A stretch of 12,577 nt of DNA from Pseudomonadota bacterium (GCA_021852325.1 JAJZNM010000115.1:1-12577); one strand, 5' to 3'; shown: positions 1 through 6,140, counted from the first letter of the stretch. Made by a program: numbers and translations. Notes: generated from the sequence alone by a model not told the origin.

Positions 1-89
1 TCCCGGGGCACGAAGCGGCGCGAGAGCAGCCAATAATCAACGAGAAACCAGAGCCCCAATAGCAGAAGGCCCGCGCGCCAGGCAACCAT
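1..89 (-). CDS. N-terminal fragment of a probable membrane protein, cut by the left window edge
   Basis: On the minus strand an ATG at 89-87 opens a frame that stays open to the window edge, giving 29 visible residues. They read as a short start, a hydrophobic run rich in Leu, Trp, Phe and Val (MVAWRAGLLLLGLWFL, then VDYWLL), and a positive cluster (SRRFVPR). This is the pattern of an N-terminal membrane anchor or first transmembrane helix. An AGGGAG Shine-Dalgarno-like stretch lies about 11 nt upstream of the ATG (around 101-106), slightly far but usable. The gene has the same orientation as the methyltransferase and Sel1 genes to its right, with about 220 bp of spacer before it. Too little is visible to name a family, and the fragment could still be a chance frame. 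Confidence 0.45.
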   Translation of the reverse strand, partial: MVAWRAGLLLLGLWFLVDYWLLSRRFVPR

Positions 90-118
90 CAGTCCAAAGA
101 CTCCCTATGGATGTGCCA

Positions 119-136
119 ATCTGGACCCGTCCAGAT
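119..136. repeat. Perfect 18-bp palindrome, copy 1 of a paired element
   Basis: ATCTGGAC and GTCCAGAT form perfect 8-bp inverted arms around a CC centre. The core GGACCCGTCCA (123-133) recurs at 248-258. It lies about 30 bp upstream of the start codon of the membrane-protein fragment at 89. The position and symmetry would suit an operator for a dimeric repressor. No T-run follows, so it is not a typical terminator. Confidence 0.5.
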
Positions 137-243
137 CCACCTGGGATGACAGACAGGATTCTCGGGGCTTCTCATGCACAAAATCTCGTATGAACGGCCA
201 GCACACTTGGCCCATCGGGTCATCGTATCACGATCAGGAGACC

Positions 244-260
244 GATGGGACCCGTCCATC
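244..260. repeat. Imperfect palindrome, copy 2 of the paired element
   Basis: GATGG and CCATC pair as outer arms, with GAC/GTC inside, around the same CC centre; one extra G bulges in the left arm. The 11-bp core GGACCCGTCCA (248-258) is identical to copy 1 at 123-133, exactly 125 bp away. It lies about 50 bp downstream of the methyltransferase stop codon. It could be a second operator site or a weak hairpin after that gene. Confidence 0.45.
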
Positions 261-309
261 AAGGCTCGCCACTCGCGGCGGGGATCGGGTGACCCCATGA
301 CAGAACCGG

Positions 310-927
310 CTACCGCTTTCGTTTCACAAATACCGAGTACTGGAACGGTTGCCGGTTTCCGGTCGGCGTCAGGTGTTCCGCCCGTTCGCTCGATACCCAC
401 TCGAAATTCTCCCCCAGCCAGGCAGCCAGCGACCCGGGTGAATGGCGTTCAACGGGCAGTCCGCTGCACCGTGTGGGACCATCCGGCGCAAAAGTCGCGA
501 AGATGGCAGTGCCACCCGGCATGAGCGCGGATTCCAGGCATTGCTTATAGGCGGCCTGCTCGGCCGGATCCACGAGAAAATGGAATACCGCGCGGTCATG
601 CCACAGACGGTAAGACCGCTCGGGCTCCCAGTGGGTAATGTCGGCCACGATCCAATGAACCGCTCGGGACTGTACACCCAGGCGGAGACGGGCCTTTCCC
701 AATCCATTTTCGGAGATATCCAAAACCGTGACCTCGCGCAAGCCATCGGCGATGAGGTGATCCACGAGCCGTGAAGCACCCCCACCAATATCGATGATCG
801 CATCATCCTTCTGCAGTTGGGCCGCACGAATCAGGCTGAGCGACCGGTCCGGATAAAGCTCGAACCAGCTGACATCACATTCCCCCTTCTGCCGGTACAC
901 TGCTTCCCAGTGCTGGCGGCTATCCAT
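310..927 (-). CDS. Class I SAM-dependent methyltransferase
   Basis: A 205-residue Rossmann-fold methyltransferase, probably cytoplasmic and soluble. Motif I (SAM-binding glycine loop) is IDIGGGASRLVDHL at about 45-58. The acidic end of strand 2 is VLDIS at about 68-72. A motif-III-like VADITHW is at about 94-100, followed by YRLWHDRAVFHFL at 106-118. A post-core segment contains TFAPDGPTRCSGLPVERH (145-162). That WHDRAVFHFL plus FAPDGP..CSGLPV signature is typical of a widespread bacterial methyltransferase group with no firmly assigned substrate. The ATG at 927 is preferred over 987 because homology-like sequence begins at MDSRQHWEAVY and a weak AGGTG lies upstream. It follows the Sel1 gene and a possible small ORF in the same direction. 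The substrate cannot be read from the sequence, and a metal or metalloid role suggested by the neighbours is only inference. Confidence 0.85.
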   Translation of the reverse strand: MDSRQHWEAVYRQKGECDVSWFELYPDRSLSLIRAAQLQKDDAIIDIGGGASRLVDHLIADGLREVTVLDISENGLGKARLRLGVQSRAVHWIVADITHWEPERSYRLWHDRAVFHFLVDPAEQAAYKQCLESALMPGGTAIFATFAPDGPTRCSGLPVERHSPGSLAAWLGENFEWVSSERAEHLTPTGNRQPFQYSVFVKRKR

Positions 928-1063
928 GGCGGACACCTGAAGAGACGTGACCCGTGGCTGTCGCCCGGCGAGGATCCCAAAAGCCAAGTGCAGCCTTCAG
1001 GAGCCCGGCACGCTCCACCGGGGTCGGCGTTTCGGGATCGAGTCGGAAGTCTGGTCTGGCCAT
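920..1063 (-). CDS. Possible small ORF (47 residues) between the Sel1 and methyltransferase genes
   Basis: An ATG at 1063-1061 starts a 47-residue frame (beginning MARPDFRLDPETPTPVERAG) that ends with TAG at 922-920. It begins 10 nt after the Sel1 stop and overlaps the methyltransferase start by 8 nt, so it fills the gap in the way a real operon member would. The middle contains an amphipathic-looking ERAGLLKAALGFWDPRR stretch. There is no convincing Shine-Dalgarno sequence, no transmembrane segment and no family I recognise. It may instead be a chance frame in the 146-bp space between two real genes. Confidence 0.3.
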   Translation of the reverse strand: MARPDFRLDPETPTPVERAGLLKAALGFWDPRRATATGHVSSGVRHG

Positions 1064-1073
1064 GGAACCCGTT

Positions 1074-2315
1074 TCAAGGCTTGATCTGTGACTTGGCCAA
1101 CTCCCGGCGTGCGAGCGCTCCGCCATAACCGGGCTGTGCTGCGGCTTTGCGCCACCAATAATAAGCCAGCTTCTGGTTCTTTCGCACGCCGAGGCCCTCG
1201 TGATAACTCACGCCGAGATTGTACTCGGCTCCCGCGATCCCGTGTCTCGCCCCCGCTTCAAACCAGTCATCAGCGATCGCATTGTCTTGGTGAACGCCTT
1301 TGCCCATCATGTAGGCCAGCCCGAGATTGTATTGGGCCAGCGGGACGCCCTTTTTCGCCGCCTGCCCCCACCAGAAGACGGCAGCTTTCATGTTCTTCGG
1401 AACCCCGTGCCCATAAAGATACGCCTCACCGAGACCGAAGGCCGCTTGACCCGAGCCCTGCTTGGCGGCCCGCGCAAACCATTCCGCTGCCCGTTTCGGA
1501 TCCATCTTCACGCCCTGACCCATCTCATAGGCAGTGGCGAGATCGAGGCGCGCAGTTCGGTCGCCGAGCCTCGCACCGATTGTGAACCAATGAACGGCTT
1601 TGGCCTGGTTTTGGGGCACGAAGTGCCCGGTCGAGTAGTCATAGCCGAGTGCGGCATCGGCCCGGGGAAACCCCCGCCTTGCGCTCAGGCGTAGCCAATG
1701 GAGATATTGACCGGAATTCCGGGAGACCCCGAATCCCCTCTCGTAGTTGATTGCGAGGTCGTACGCGGCGTAGGCATCACCCTTAAGCGCCGATCGCCTG
1801 AGCCACAAGTCGGCCAGGATCAGGTTTTTCGCCACACCCCGGCCGCGAGCATAGGCCATCCCGATCCTGGAATCAGCGGCAGCAAAGCCCTGCTGGGCGG
1901 CCCGCTGATACCAGAAGATCGCTTTGCGCACGTTCCGGGTGACCCCCAATCCGGAGTCGTATGCATCCCCCAGGGTGTCTTCAGCCGGCGCAAAACCCGC
2001 ACGTGCGGCCTGCCGGTACCAGTAGATGGCTCTGGCAGTCGACTGGAATACGCCATCCCCGCTCTGGTAAAGGAGACCCAGGTTGTACTCGGCCTGGGGA
2101 TGCGCCAAACCTGCGGCCAAGCGGAACCAGAACGCGGCTTCCCGGTCCCGGCCCATCCGGTCATAGAGGTAGCCGGCGTCGTTTCCCAGCTCGCCGAGGT
2201 ACCAGGCGGCCACGTTGACCTGTCCATTCGGAGGGCCGAGATAGCCCGCAGCCCACATGAGCGGCAGTTGCACCAACCCAAGCGGGAAAAGAACGATTGC
2301 GAAAAATACCCACAT
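1074..2315 (-). CDS. Membrane-anchored Sel1-repeat (TPR-like) protein
   Basis: A 413-residue protein. Residues about 1-25 (MWVFFAIVLFPLGLVQLPLM, then WAAGYL) form a signal-anchor or uncleaved signal peptide, so the rest probably lies in the periplasm or at the membrane face. From about residue 55 to the end there are nine full Sel1 repeats of 36 residues plus a degenerate tenth. Each follows the pattern A..W(Y/F)..AA..G...A...LG..Y..G.GV, for example AEYNLGLLYQSGDGV and AQYNLGLAYMMGKGV. Sel1 repeats form an alpha-solenoid used for protein-protein contacts; no catalytic domain is visible. The ATG at 2315 is chosen over 2369 because GGGAGG at 2324-2329 gives good Shine-Dalgarno spacing and the hydrophobic segment starts there. 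It is divergent from merR across about 180 bp. Its partner and function are unknown. Confidence 0.88.
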   Translation of the reverse strand: MWVFFAIVLFPLGLVQLPLMWAAGYLGPPNGQVNVAAWYLGELGNDAGYLYDRMGRDREAAFWFRLAAGLAHPQAEYNLGLLYQSGDGVFQSTARAIYWYRQAARAGFAPAEDTLGDAYDSGLGVTRNVRKAIFWYQRAAQQGFAAADSRIGMAYARGRGVAKNLILADLWLRRSALKGDAYAAYDLAINYERGFGVSRNSGQYLHWLRLSARRGFPRADAALGYDYSTGHFVPQNQAKAVHWFTIGARLGDRTARLDLATAYEMGQGVKMDPKRAAEWFARAAKQGSGQAAFGLGEAYLYGHGVPKNMKAAVFWWGQAAKKGVPLAQYNLGLAYMMGKGVHQDNAIADDWFEAGARHGIAGAEYNLGVSYHEGLGVRKNQKLAYYWWRKAAAQPGYGGALARRELAKSQIKP

Positions 2316-2440
2316 GGGACCTTCCTCCCGAGACTCTGCGTCCTGGCCTCTCGCGGTCGATGGGGTCACGACTCGAGCGTCCCCGATGATCGTGCCCGCG
2401 CGACACAGGATAGCGGAATCCGGGGCCAGGATCTCCGGAC

Positions 2441-2472
2441 TTGACTCTGGAGTAGACTCCAGGGTTTAGACT
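2441..2472 (+). promoter_or_regulatory. MerR-type promoter and operator in front of merR-copA
   Basis: A -35 TTGACT (2441-2446) and a -10 TAGACT (2467-2472) are separated by 20 bp, longer than the usual 17. This is the hallmark of promoters that MerR proteins activate by DNA distortion. The spacer is filled by an inverted repeat: ACTCTGGAGT (2444-2453), centre AG, ACTCCAGGGT (2456-2465), with 9 of 10 pairs matching. From memory this closely resembles the zntA/ZntR-class operator rather than the CueR-class one. Transcription would start near 2479, which excludes the in-frame ATG at 2473 as the merR start. Confidence 0.85.
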
Positions 2473-2499
2473 ATGGGTGGCCGTCCAGAGTACCCATCC

Positions 2500-2910
2500 A
2501 TGAACACGTTCAAAATCGGCGAGGTCGCCCGGCAAGCGGGCATCCCGGTCGATACCGTCCGCTACTATGAACGGACGGGCCTCCTCCCCGATCCCGTGCG
2601 CCGTCCCTCCGGCTACCGCGTGTATGGTCTCGAGGCGATCCGTCGCCTGCGTTTCATCCGGCGTGCCAAGGCGCTCGGTTTCACCCTGGTCGAGATCGAG
2701 GATCTCCTCGCCGTGAGTGACCAACGGGACGTGCACGCGATCCGCGCAGTTGCGCGAGACAAGCTCGCCGACCTTGACCGGCGGATCGGCGAACTCACGC
2801 GCATCCGGGAGGCCCTCGCAAAACTCGTCGACCACTGCCCCGGCCGGGGCGAGTCGTCCTCGTGCCCCATTCTGGCCGCATTGAACGACGAAGCGGAGGC
2901 TGGGTCATGA
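2500..2910 (+). CDS. MerR-family metal-responsive transcriptional regulator
   Basis: A 136-residue cytoplasmic DNA-binding activator. The N-terminal winged helix-turn-helix is clear (FKIGEVARQAGIPVDTVRYY, then ERTGLLP, about 4-30), followed by the wing RPSGYRVY (35-42). A long dimerisation helix (about 79-112) leads into a C-terminal metal loop with Cys113 and Cys122 (CPGRGESSSCPIL). Two Cys around a short loop place it in the CueR/ZntR/CadR branch. The loop has eight residues between the cysteines, against seven in CueR as I recall it. The residue that is Ser77 in CueR and Cys79 in ZntR aligns with Val78 here, with His79 next to it, so metal specificity is uncertain. The ATG at 2500 is chosen because the upstream ATG at 2473 precedes the predicted transcription start. 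The stop overlaps the ATPase start (ATGA). Confidence 0.92.
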   Translation: MNTFKIGEVARQAGIPVDTVRYYERTGLLPDPVRRPSGYRVYGLEAIRRLRFIRRAKALGFTLVEIEDLLAVSDQRDVHAIRAVARDKLADLDRRIGELTRIREALAKLVDHCPGRGESSSCPILAALNDEAEAGS

Positions 2911-5384
2911 TCCCCCCGCCACAAGCCCACGCCACGACTGGAACCGTCGATCCCGTCTGTGGCATGGCCCTCGACCCGGAGACCCACCCGCCCACTTCAA
3001 CCCACGAAGGCCGGCAATACTTTTTCTGCTGTGACGGTTGCCGCTCGGCATTCGAGGTCAATCCGCAGGCCGTACTCGCGAAAGCCCGCCTTCGGGAAAT
3101 CAACAAGGGCCGAAGGGATCCGGTCTGTGGCATGCCGCTCGACCCCGGTGCTTCAACACCGGACAGCCTCTACCAGGGGCATCGCTACCGCTTCTGTTCG
3201 ACCCGTTGCCGCGAGCGCTTCATGGCCGACCCGGACTCCTTTCTCGGACCATCCGAGCCCAAGTCGGCAGCTCGACGAGGAGCGACCTACACCTGCCCCA
3301 TGCATCCTGAAATCGAGGCTCCGCGGGCCGGGGACTGCCCCAAGTGCGGAATGGCGCTCGAGCCCCGGATGCCGGACGCCCTCACGGAAGACGACCCGGG
3401 AGTGCAGTCGCTGTCCCGGCGATTCTGGATCTCAGTCGCGCTCACACTGCCCGTCCTCGCGATTGCCATGGCTCCCGGATTCGGCGTGTCCTGGCCCAAG
3501 ACACTGGCGATCCCGCTACAGGCCCTCGAAGCGTTCCTCGCGAGCGTGGTCGTACTCTGGGGTGGAGCAGGGTTTTTCAGCCGGGGATGGCGGGGTCTCG
3601 TCTGCCGCAGCCCTAACATGTATACCCTGATCTCGATCGGAGCCGGCGCAGCCTGGGCCTACAGCCTGACCGCGTTTCTCGCCCCAGGCCTCTTCCCCCC
3701 TGACTTCCGGGGTCCGGATGGATCCGTGGCCGTTTATTTCGAATCAGCCGCAGTCATCATCACGCTCGTCATGATGGGCGATCTGCTCGAGCTGCGCGCA
3801 CGCCGGAAGACCGGAGAAGCGATCCGATCCTTGCTCGCGCTCGTACCCAAAACCGCCCGGCGGCTGCAGGACGGGACTGAAGTGGACGTTTTGCTCGAAG
3901 CGCTCCGGAGCGGCGATCTCATCCGGGTCCGGCCCGGGGAGCGGATCCCGGTCGACGGAGAGATCGTCCAGGGGGCGAGTCACATCGACGAGTCGATGCT
4001 CACGGGTGAGCCGGCTCCGGTCGAGAAAGGGAAAGCGGATCCCGTCATGTCCGGAACCGTCAACCAGGGAGGCACACTCGTGATCCGCGCCGGAAAGGTC
4101 GGAGACGAAACCGCACTCAGCCAGATCATCGCCCGGGTGGCCGAAGCCCAGCGCTCGAAAGCCCCGGCCCAGCGCATCGCCGACCGGGTGGCGAGCGTGT
4201 TGGTACCTCTGGTGGTGGGCACCGCACTCCTCACATTCATCGCCTGGACCCTTTGGGGACCTCCTCCGGGCGCCCTGCACGGTCTCATTGCAGCGGTCTC
4301 GGTCCTGATCATCGCCTGCCCGTGTGCCCTGGGACTCGCGACCCCCCTTTCCATCATGGTAGCCTCCGGTCGCGGGGCACAATCCGGCATCCTGTTCCGC
4401 GAAGCATCTGCGATAGAAGCGCTCTGCCGGATCGATACCCTGGTTGTGGACAAGACTGGAACGTTGACCGAAGGGCGCCCCACACTGACCCATGTCGAGG
4501 CACTCCCGGGATTCGACGAAAAAGACATCCTCGAGCTGGCTGGGGGACTCGAAGCAGGAAGCGAGCATCCCTTGGCCCGGGCACTGCGAACCGCACTCCC
4601 ATCCACGTCCTCCCGCACACCGCTCGAGCACTTTCAGGCGATTCCCGGACGGGGGGTGATCGGCCAGATCGGGAACTACCGGCTCGCGCTCGGCAATGCG
4701 TCACTCATGGAGACCCAGGGCATCGACATCCAGCGTTTCGGGGAGTCCGCGCATCGCCTCAACGACGAAGGCGCAACGGTCATGTTCCTCGCCGTTGATG
4801 GCCAGCCCGCCGGATTGCTCGCGGTACGTGACCCGATCAAGGCGAATGTCCCCGACACGGTATCCGCCCTCCACCACGCCGGGCTCCGGCTGGTCATGGC
4901 GACTGGAGATGCTTTCACAACCGCCCACAGGGTTGCTGATGCGCTCGGCATTGACGAGGTTTGGGCTGAAGCATCGCCGCAGAAGAAAGCCGACCTCGTA
5001 CTCCGGCTCAAGGCCCAAGGTCATCGGGTCGCCATGGCAGGGGATGGCATCAACGATGCGCCCGCTCTGGCCGCAGCCGATGTCGGTATCGCGATGGGCA
5101 CGGGGACGGACATTGCCATTCAAAGCGCCGCAGTCACTCTCATGCGCGGTGATCTCGGTGCCATCCTGCATGCGATCCGGCTATCGCGTGCCACCCGGCG
5201 GAACATCCGCGGGAACCTGCTTTATGCCTTCATCTATAACGGGATCGGAGTCCCGCTGGCTGCCGGCGTCCTGTACCCGGTCCTCGGCATCCTGCTCTCT
5301 CCGATGATCGCAGCGCTCGCGATGAGCCTCTCGTCGGTCACGGTCGCGATGCATGCGCTCCGCCTGCGCACAGTCCCGATCTGA
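2907..5384 (+). CDS. copA: Cu(I)-type P1B heavy-metal-transporting ATPase with two YHS domains
   Basis: An 825-residue inner-membrane pump that uses ATP to export metal from the cytoplasm. Domains in order: YHS 1 (about 13-57, DPVCGM and CCDGC), YHS 2 (70-113, DPVCGM, Cys97 and Cys101), and a CPMHPE-type heavy-metal-binding domain (128-154, ending CPKCGM). Then come the transmembrane helices, the actuator TGE (366-368), the metal-site CPC (471-473), the phosphorylation motif DKTGT (515-519), the nucleotide-site HP (554-555) and the hinge GDGIND (712-717). YN (777-778) in helix 7 and MSLSS (806-810) in helix 8 complete the P1B-1 Cu(I)/Ag(I) signature. No classical HMA domain (GMxCxxC) is present. 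Helix 8 reads AMHALRLR where CopA proteins usually have Asn before ALRLR. The ATG at 2907 has GGAGG at 2895-2899 and overlaps the merR stop, implying translational coupling. Confidence 0.95.
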   Translation: MIPPPQAHATTGTVDPVCGMALDPETHPPTSTHEGRQYFFCCDGCRSAFEVNPQAVLAKARLREINKGRRDPVCGMPLDPGASTPDSLYQGHRYRFCSTRCRERFMADPDSFLGPSEPKSAARRGATYTCPMHPEIEAPRAGDCPKCGMALEPRMPDALTEDDPGVQSLSRRFWISVALTLPVLAIAMAPGFGVSWPKTLAIPLQALEAFLASVVVLWGGAGFFSRGWRGLVCRSPNMYTLISIGAGAAWAYSLTAFLAPGLFPPDFRGPDGSVAVYFESAAVIITLVMMGDLLELRARRKTGEAIRSLLALVPKTARRLQDGTEVDVLLEALRSGDLIRVRPGERIPVDGEIVQGASHIDESMLTGEPAPVEKGKADPVMSGTVNQGGTLVIRAGKVGDETALSQIIARVAEAQRSKAPAQRIADRVASVLVPLVVGTALLTFIAWTLWGPPPGALHGLIAAVSVLIIACPCALGLATPLSIMVASGRGAQSGILFREASAIEALCRIDTLVVDKTGTLTEGRPTLTHVEALPGFDEKDILELAGGLEAGSEHPLARALRTALPSTSSRTPLEHFQAIPGRGVIGQIGNYRLALGNASLMETQGIDIQRFGESAHRLNDEGATVMFLAVDGQPAGLLAVRDPIKANVPDTVSALHHAGLRLVMATGDAFTTAHRVADALGIDEVWAEASPQKKADLVLRLKAQGHRVAMAGDGINDAPALAAADVGIAMGTGTDIAIQSAAVTLMRGDLGAILHAIRLSRATRRNIRGNLLYAFIYNGIGVPLAAGVLYPVLGILLSPMIAALAMSLSSVTVAMHALRLRTVPI

Positions 5385-5396
5385 CGGACGGCATAA

Positions 5397-5710
5397 CCTG
5401 CCCGCTCGGGTCAGTTCCAAACCCTTGCAAGCCTTACTAAAATAGTTCAGAAGAATCCTCTGTGGGTCGCCAAGCAGAACAGCCACGGCGTACAGACCAT
5501 GTTGGAGACGTATGCCGCCCGGGCGGAGGGTGCGCAGGAATTCGACATTGAAGCGATTCGGCGAGCCATGACGGATACGCGGGGCGGCATAGAGCCGCGC
5601 ACGTCCGTTGCAATCCAACCAGCGCGCGGCGAGACGCGGATCGATCCCCCTCAAGCCCCCGAAGCTGGCACGAGCGCACCGGAAGGACCAAGTATCCCCT
5701 GTTTACTTAC
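5397..5710 (+). pseudogene. Degraded 3' end of a tyrosine-recombinase (phage-type) integrase
   Basis: After a stop at 5394-5396 the plus frame reads through a sequence resembling the C-terminal catalytic part of integrases: FQTLASLTKIVQ, KNPLWVAKQNSHG, VQTMLETYAARAEGAQ, then FDIEAIRRAM. The catalytic His (5484-5486) and nucleophile Tyr (5511-5513, in LETYA) keep the family spacing of nine residues. The usual RHT box reads FQT and the usual GHS reads SHG. The N-terminal two thirds of the protein are missing, and no start codon or ribosome site precedes the fragment. It ends at the 3' end of tRNA-Ser, as expected for a tRNA-targeting integrase, with its own stop lost or hidden in the tRNA. It begins 12 bp after the ATPase stop. 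It should be inactive. I assigned the family by recognition, without a search. Confidence 0.75.
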
Positions 5711-5715
5711 TGGCG
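5705..5715. other. Probable island attachment junction at the tRNA-Ser 3' end
   Basis: The integrase remnant meets the CCA end of tRNA-Ser here. tRNA-targeting elements usually recombine within the 3' part of the tRNA, which keeps an intact tRNA at one end and leaves a direct repeat of that 3' part at the other. No second copy of the tRNA 3' sequence was seen at 1-5700, so the other junction would lie left of the window. The exact crossover point cannot be read from one side. Confidence 0.45.
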
Positions 5716-5802
5716 GAGAGAGAGGGATTCGAACCCTCGAAGGGCTTAATCACCCTTACTCCCTTAGCAGGGGAGCGCTTTCGACCACTCAGCCATCTCT
5801 CC
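5711..5802 (-). tRNA. tRNA-Ser (anticodon GCT)
   Basis: A 92-nt class II tRNA. The acceptor arms GGAGAGA (5796-5802) and TCTCTCC (5715-5721) pair perfectly, the discriminator is G (5714), and CCA is encoded (5711-5713). The anticodon stem CTCCC/GGGAG closes the loop CTGCTAA with anticodon GCT (5766-5768), which reads AGC and AGU serine codons. A long variable arm (AAGGG pairing with CCCTT) and the T arm GAGGG-TTCGAAT-CCCTC fit tRNA-Ser. It starts 8 nt after the csrA stop and is probably co-transcribed with it. Its 3' end abuts the integrase remnant, so it is the likely attachment site of the left-hand island. Confidence 0.97.
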
Positions 5803-5810
5803 TGCCGCGC

Positions 5811-6080
5811 TCATTCGTCCGTGTTTTCTTCCTCTCCATCGTCATCATAGGCACTGTTCTGGAAGTTGCCGGGCGCAACTTGGCCCATGGACAGTGCGGT
5901 CAAGCCCTGGGCGGCCCGTTCACGCTGGATCCGGACATAGATTTCTTCACGGTGGACGGCAATTTCCTTGGGGGCACTGACGCCCACCCGGACCTGATTG
6001 CCTTTCACGCCAAGGACCGTGACCGTGACATCGTCACCGATCATGACCGTCTCGCCGACACGTCTCGTCAAAATAAGCAT
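5811..6080 (-). CDS. csrA: Carbon storage regulator CsrA (RsmA) with an acidic C-terminal tail
   Basis: An 89-residue RNA-binding regulator that dimerises and binds GGA motifs in mRNA leaders, usually blocking translation. Residues 1-55 match the CsrA core closely (MLILTRRVGETVMIGDDVTV, GVKGNQVRVGVSAPKEIAVH, REEIYVRIQRE). Key RNA contacts, including Leu4, Arg6 and Arg44, are present. The usual length is about 60-65 residues; here about 27 extra residues follow, ending acidic (YDDDGEEENTDE). The ATG at 6080 is chosen over 6107 because the conserved protein begins there, with AAGGAG 8 nt upstream. It lies 208 bp after lysC and 8 nt before tRNA-Ser. The order lysC-csrA-tRNA-Ser is common in gammaproteobacteria. 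Confidence 0.96.
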   Translation of the reverse strand: MLILTRRVGETVMIGDDVTVTVLGVKGNQVRVGVSAPKEIAVHREEIYVRIQRERAAQGLTALSMGQVAPGNFQNSAYDDDGEEENTDE

Positions 6081-6088
6081 GTTGTAAA

Positions 6089-6095
6089 CTCCTTG
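6089..6095 (-). promoter_or_regulatory. csrA ribosome-binding site overlapping a likely CsrA-binding GGA motif
   Basis: On the minus strand CAAGGAG ends 8 nt before the csrA ATG. It is both a strong Shine-Dalgarno sequence and a match to the CARGGA part of the CsrA consensus. Bound CsrA would hide the ribosome site, which is the known autorepression mode in other bacteria. Its operation here is inference. Confidence 0.55.
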
Positions 6096-6140
6096 AACCT
6101 CGACCAAAATGAATCAATGTAACGGCCCACCCCCGGGGGG

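Noticed and set aside
2473..2499. Earlier ATG for merR
   Set aside because: It falls right after the -10 element, before the expected transcription start.
2862..2906. Earlier ATG for the ATPase
   Set aside because: It lies within merR and lacks a well-spaced ribosome site, while 2907 has GGAGG 7 nt upstream and the ATGA overlap.
3744..4631. 295-residue minus-strand open frame inside copA
   Set aside because: It is antisense to a gene with all P1B motifs. High-GC coding DNA often leaves such frames open, and it shows no family features.
5381..5414. CTGAC...GTCAG inverted repeat after copA as a terminator
   Set aside because: The arms are 5 bp, about 24 bp apart, and no T-run follows.
5499..6122. 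Long plus-strand open frame giving a 207-residue protein containing GGERGIRTLEG
   Set aside because: From 5711 on it is a translation of tRNA-Ser and csrA in antisense; the GERGIRTLEG pattern is a known artefact of reading through tRNA-Ser genes. Only the part before 5711 has meaning, as an integrase remnant.
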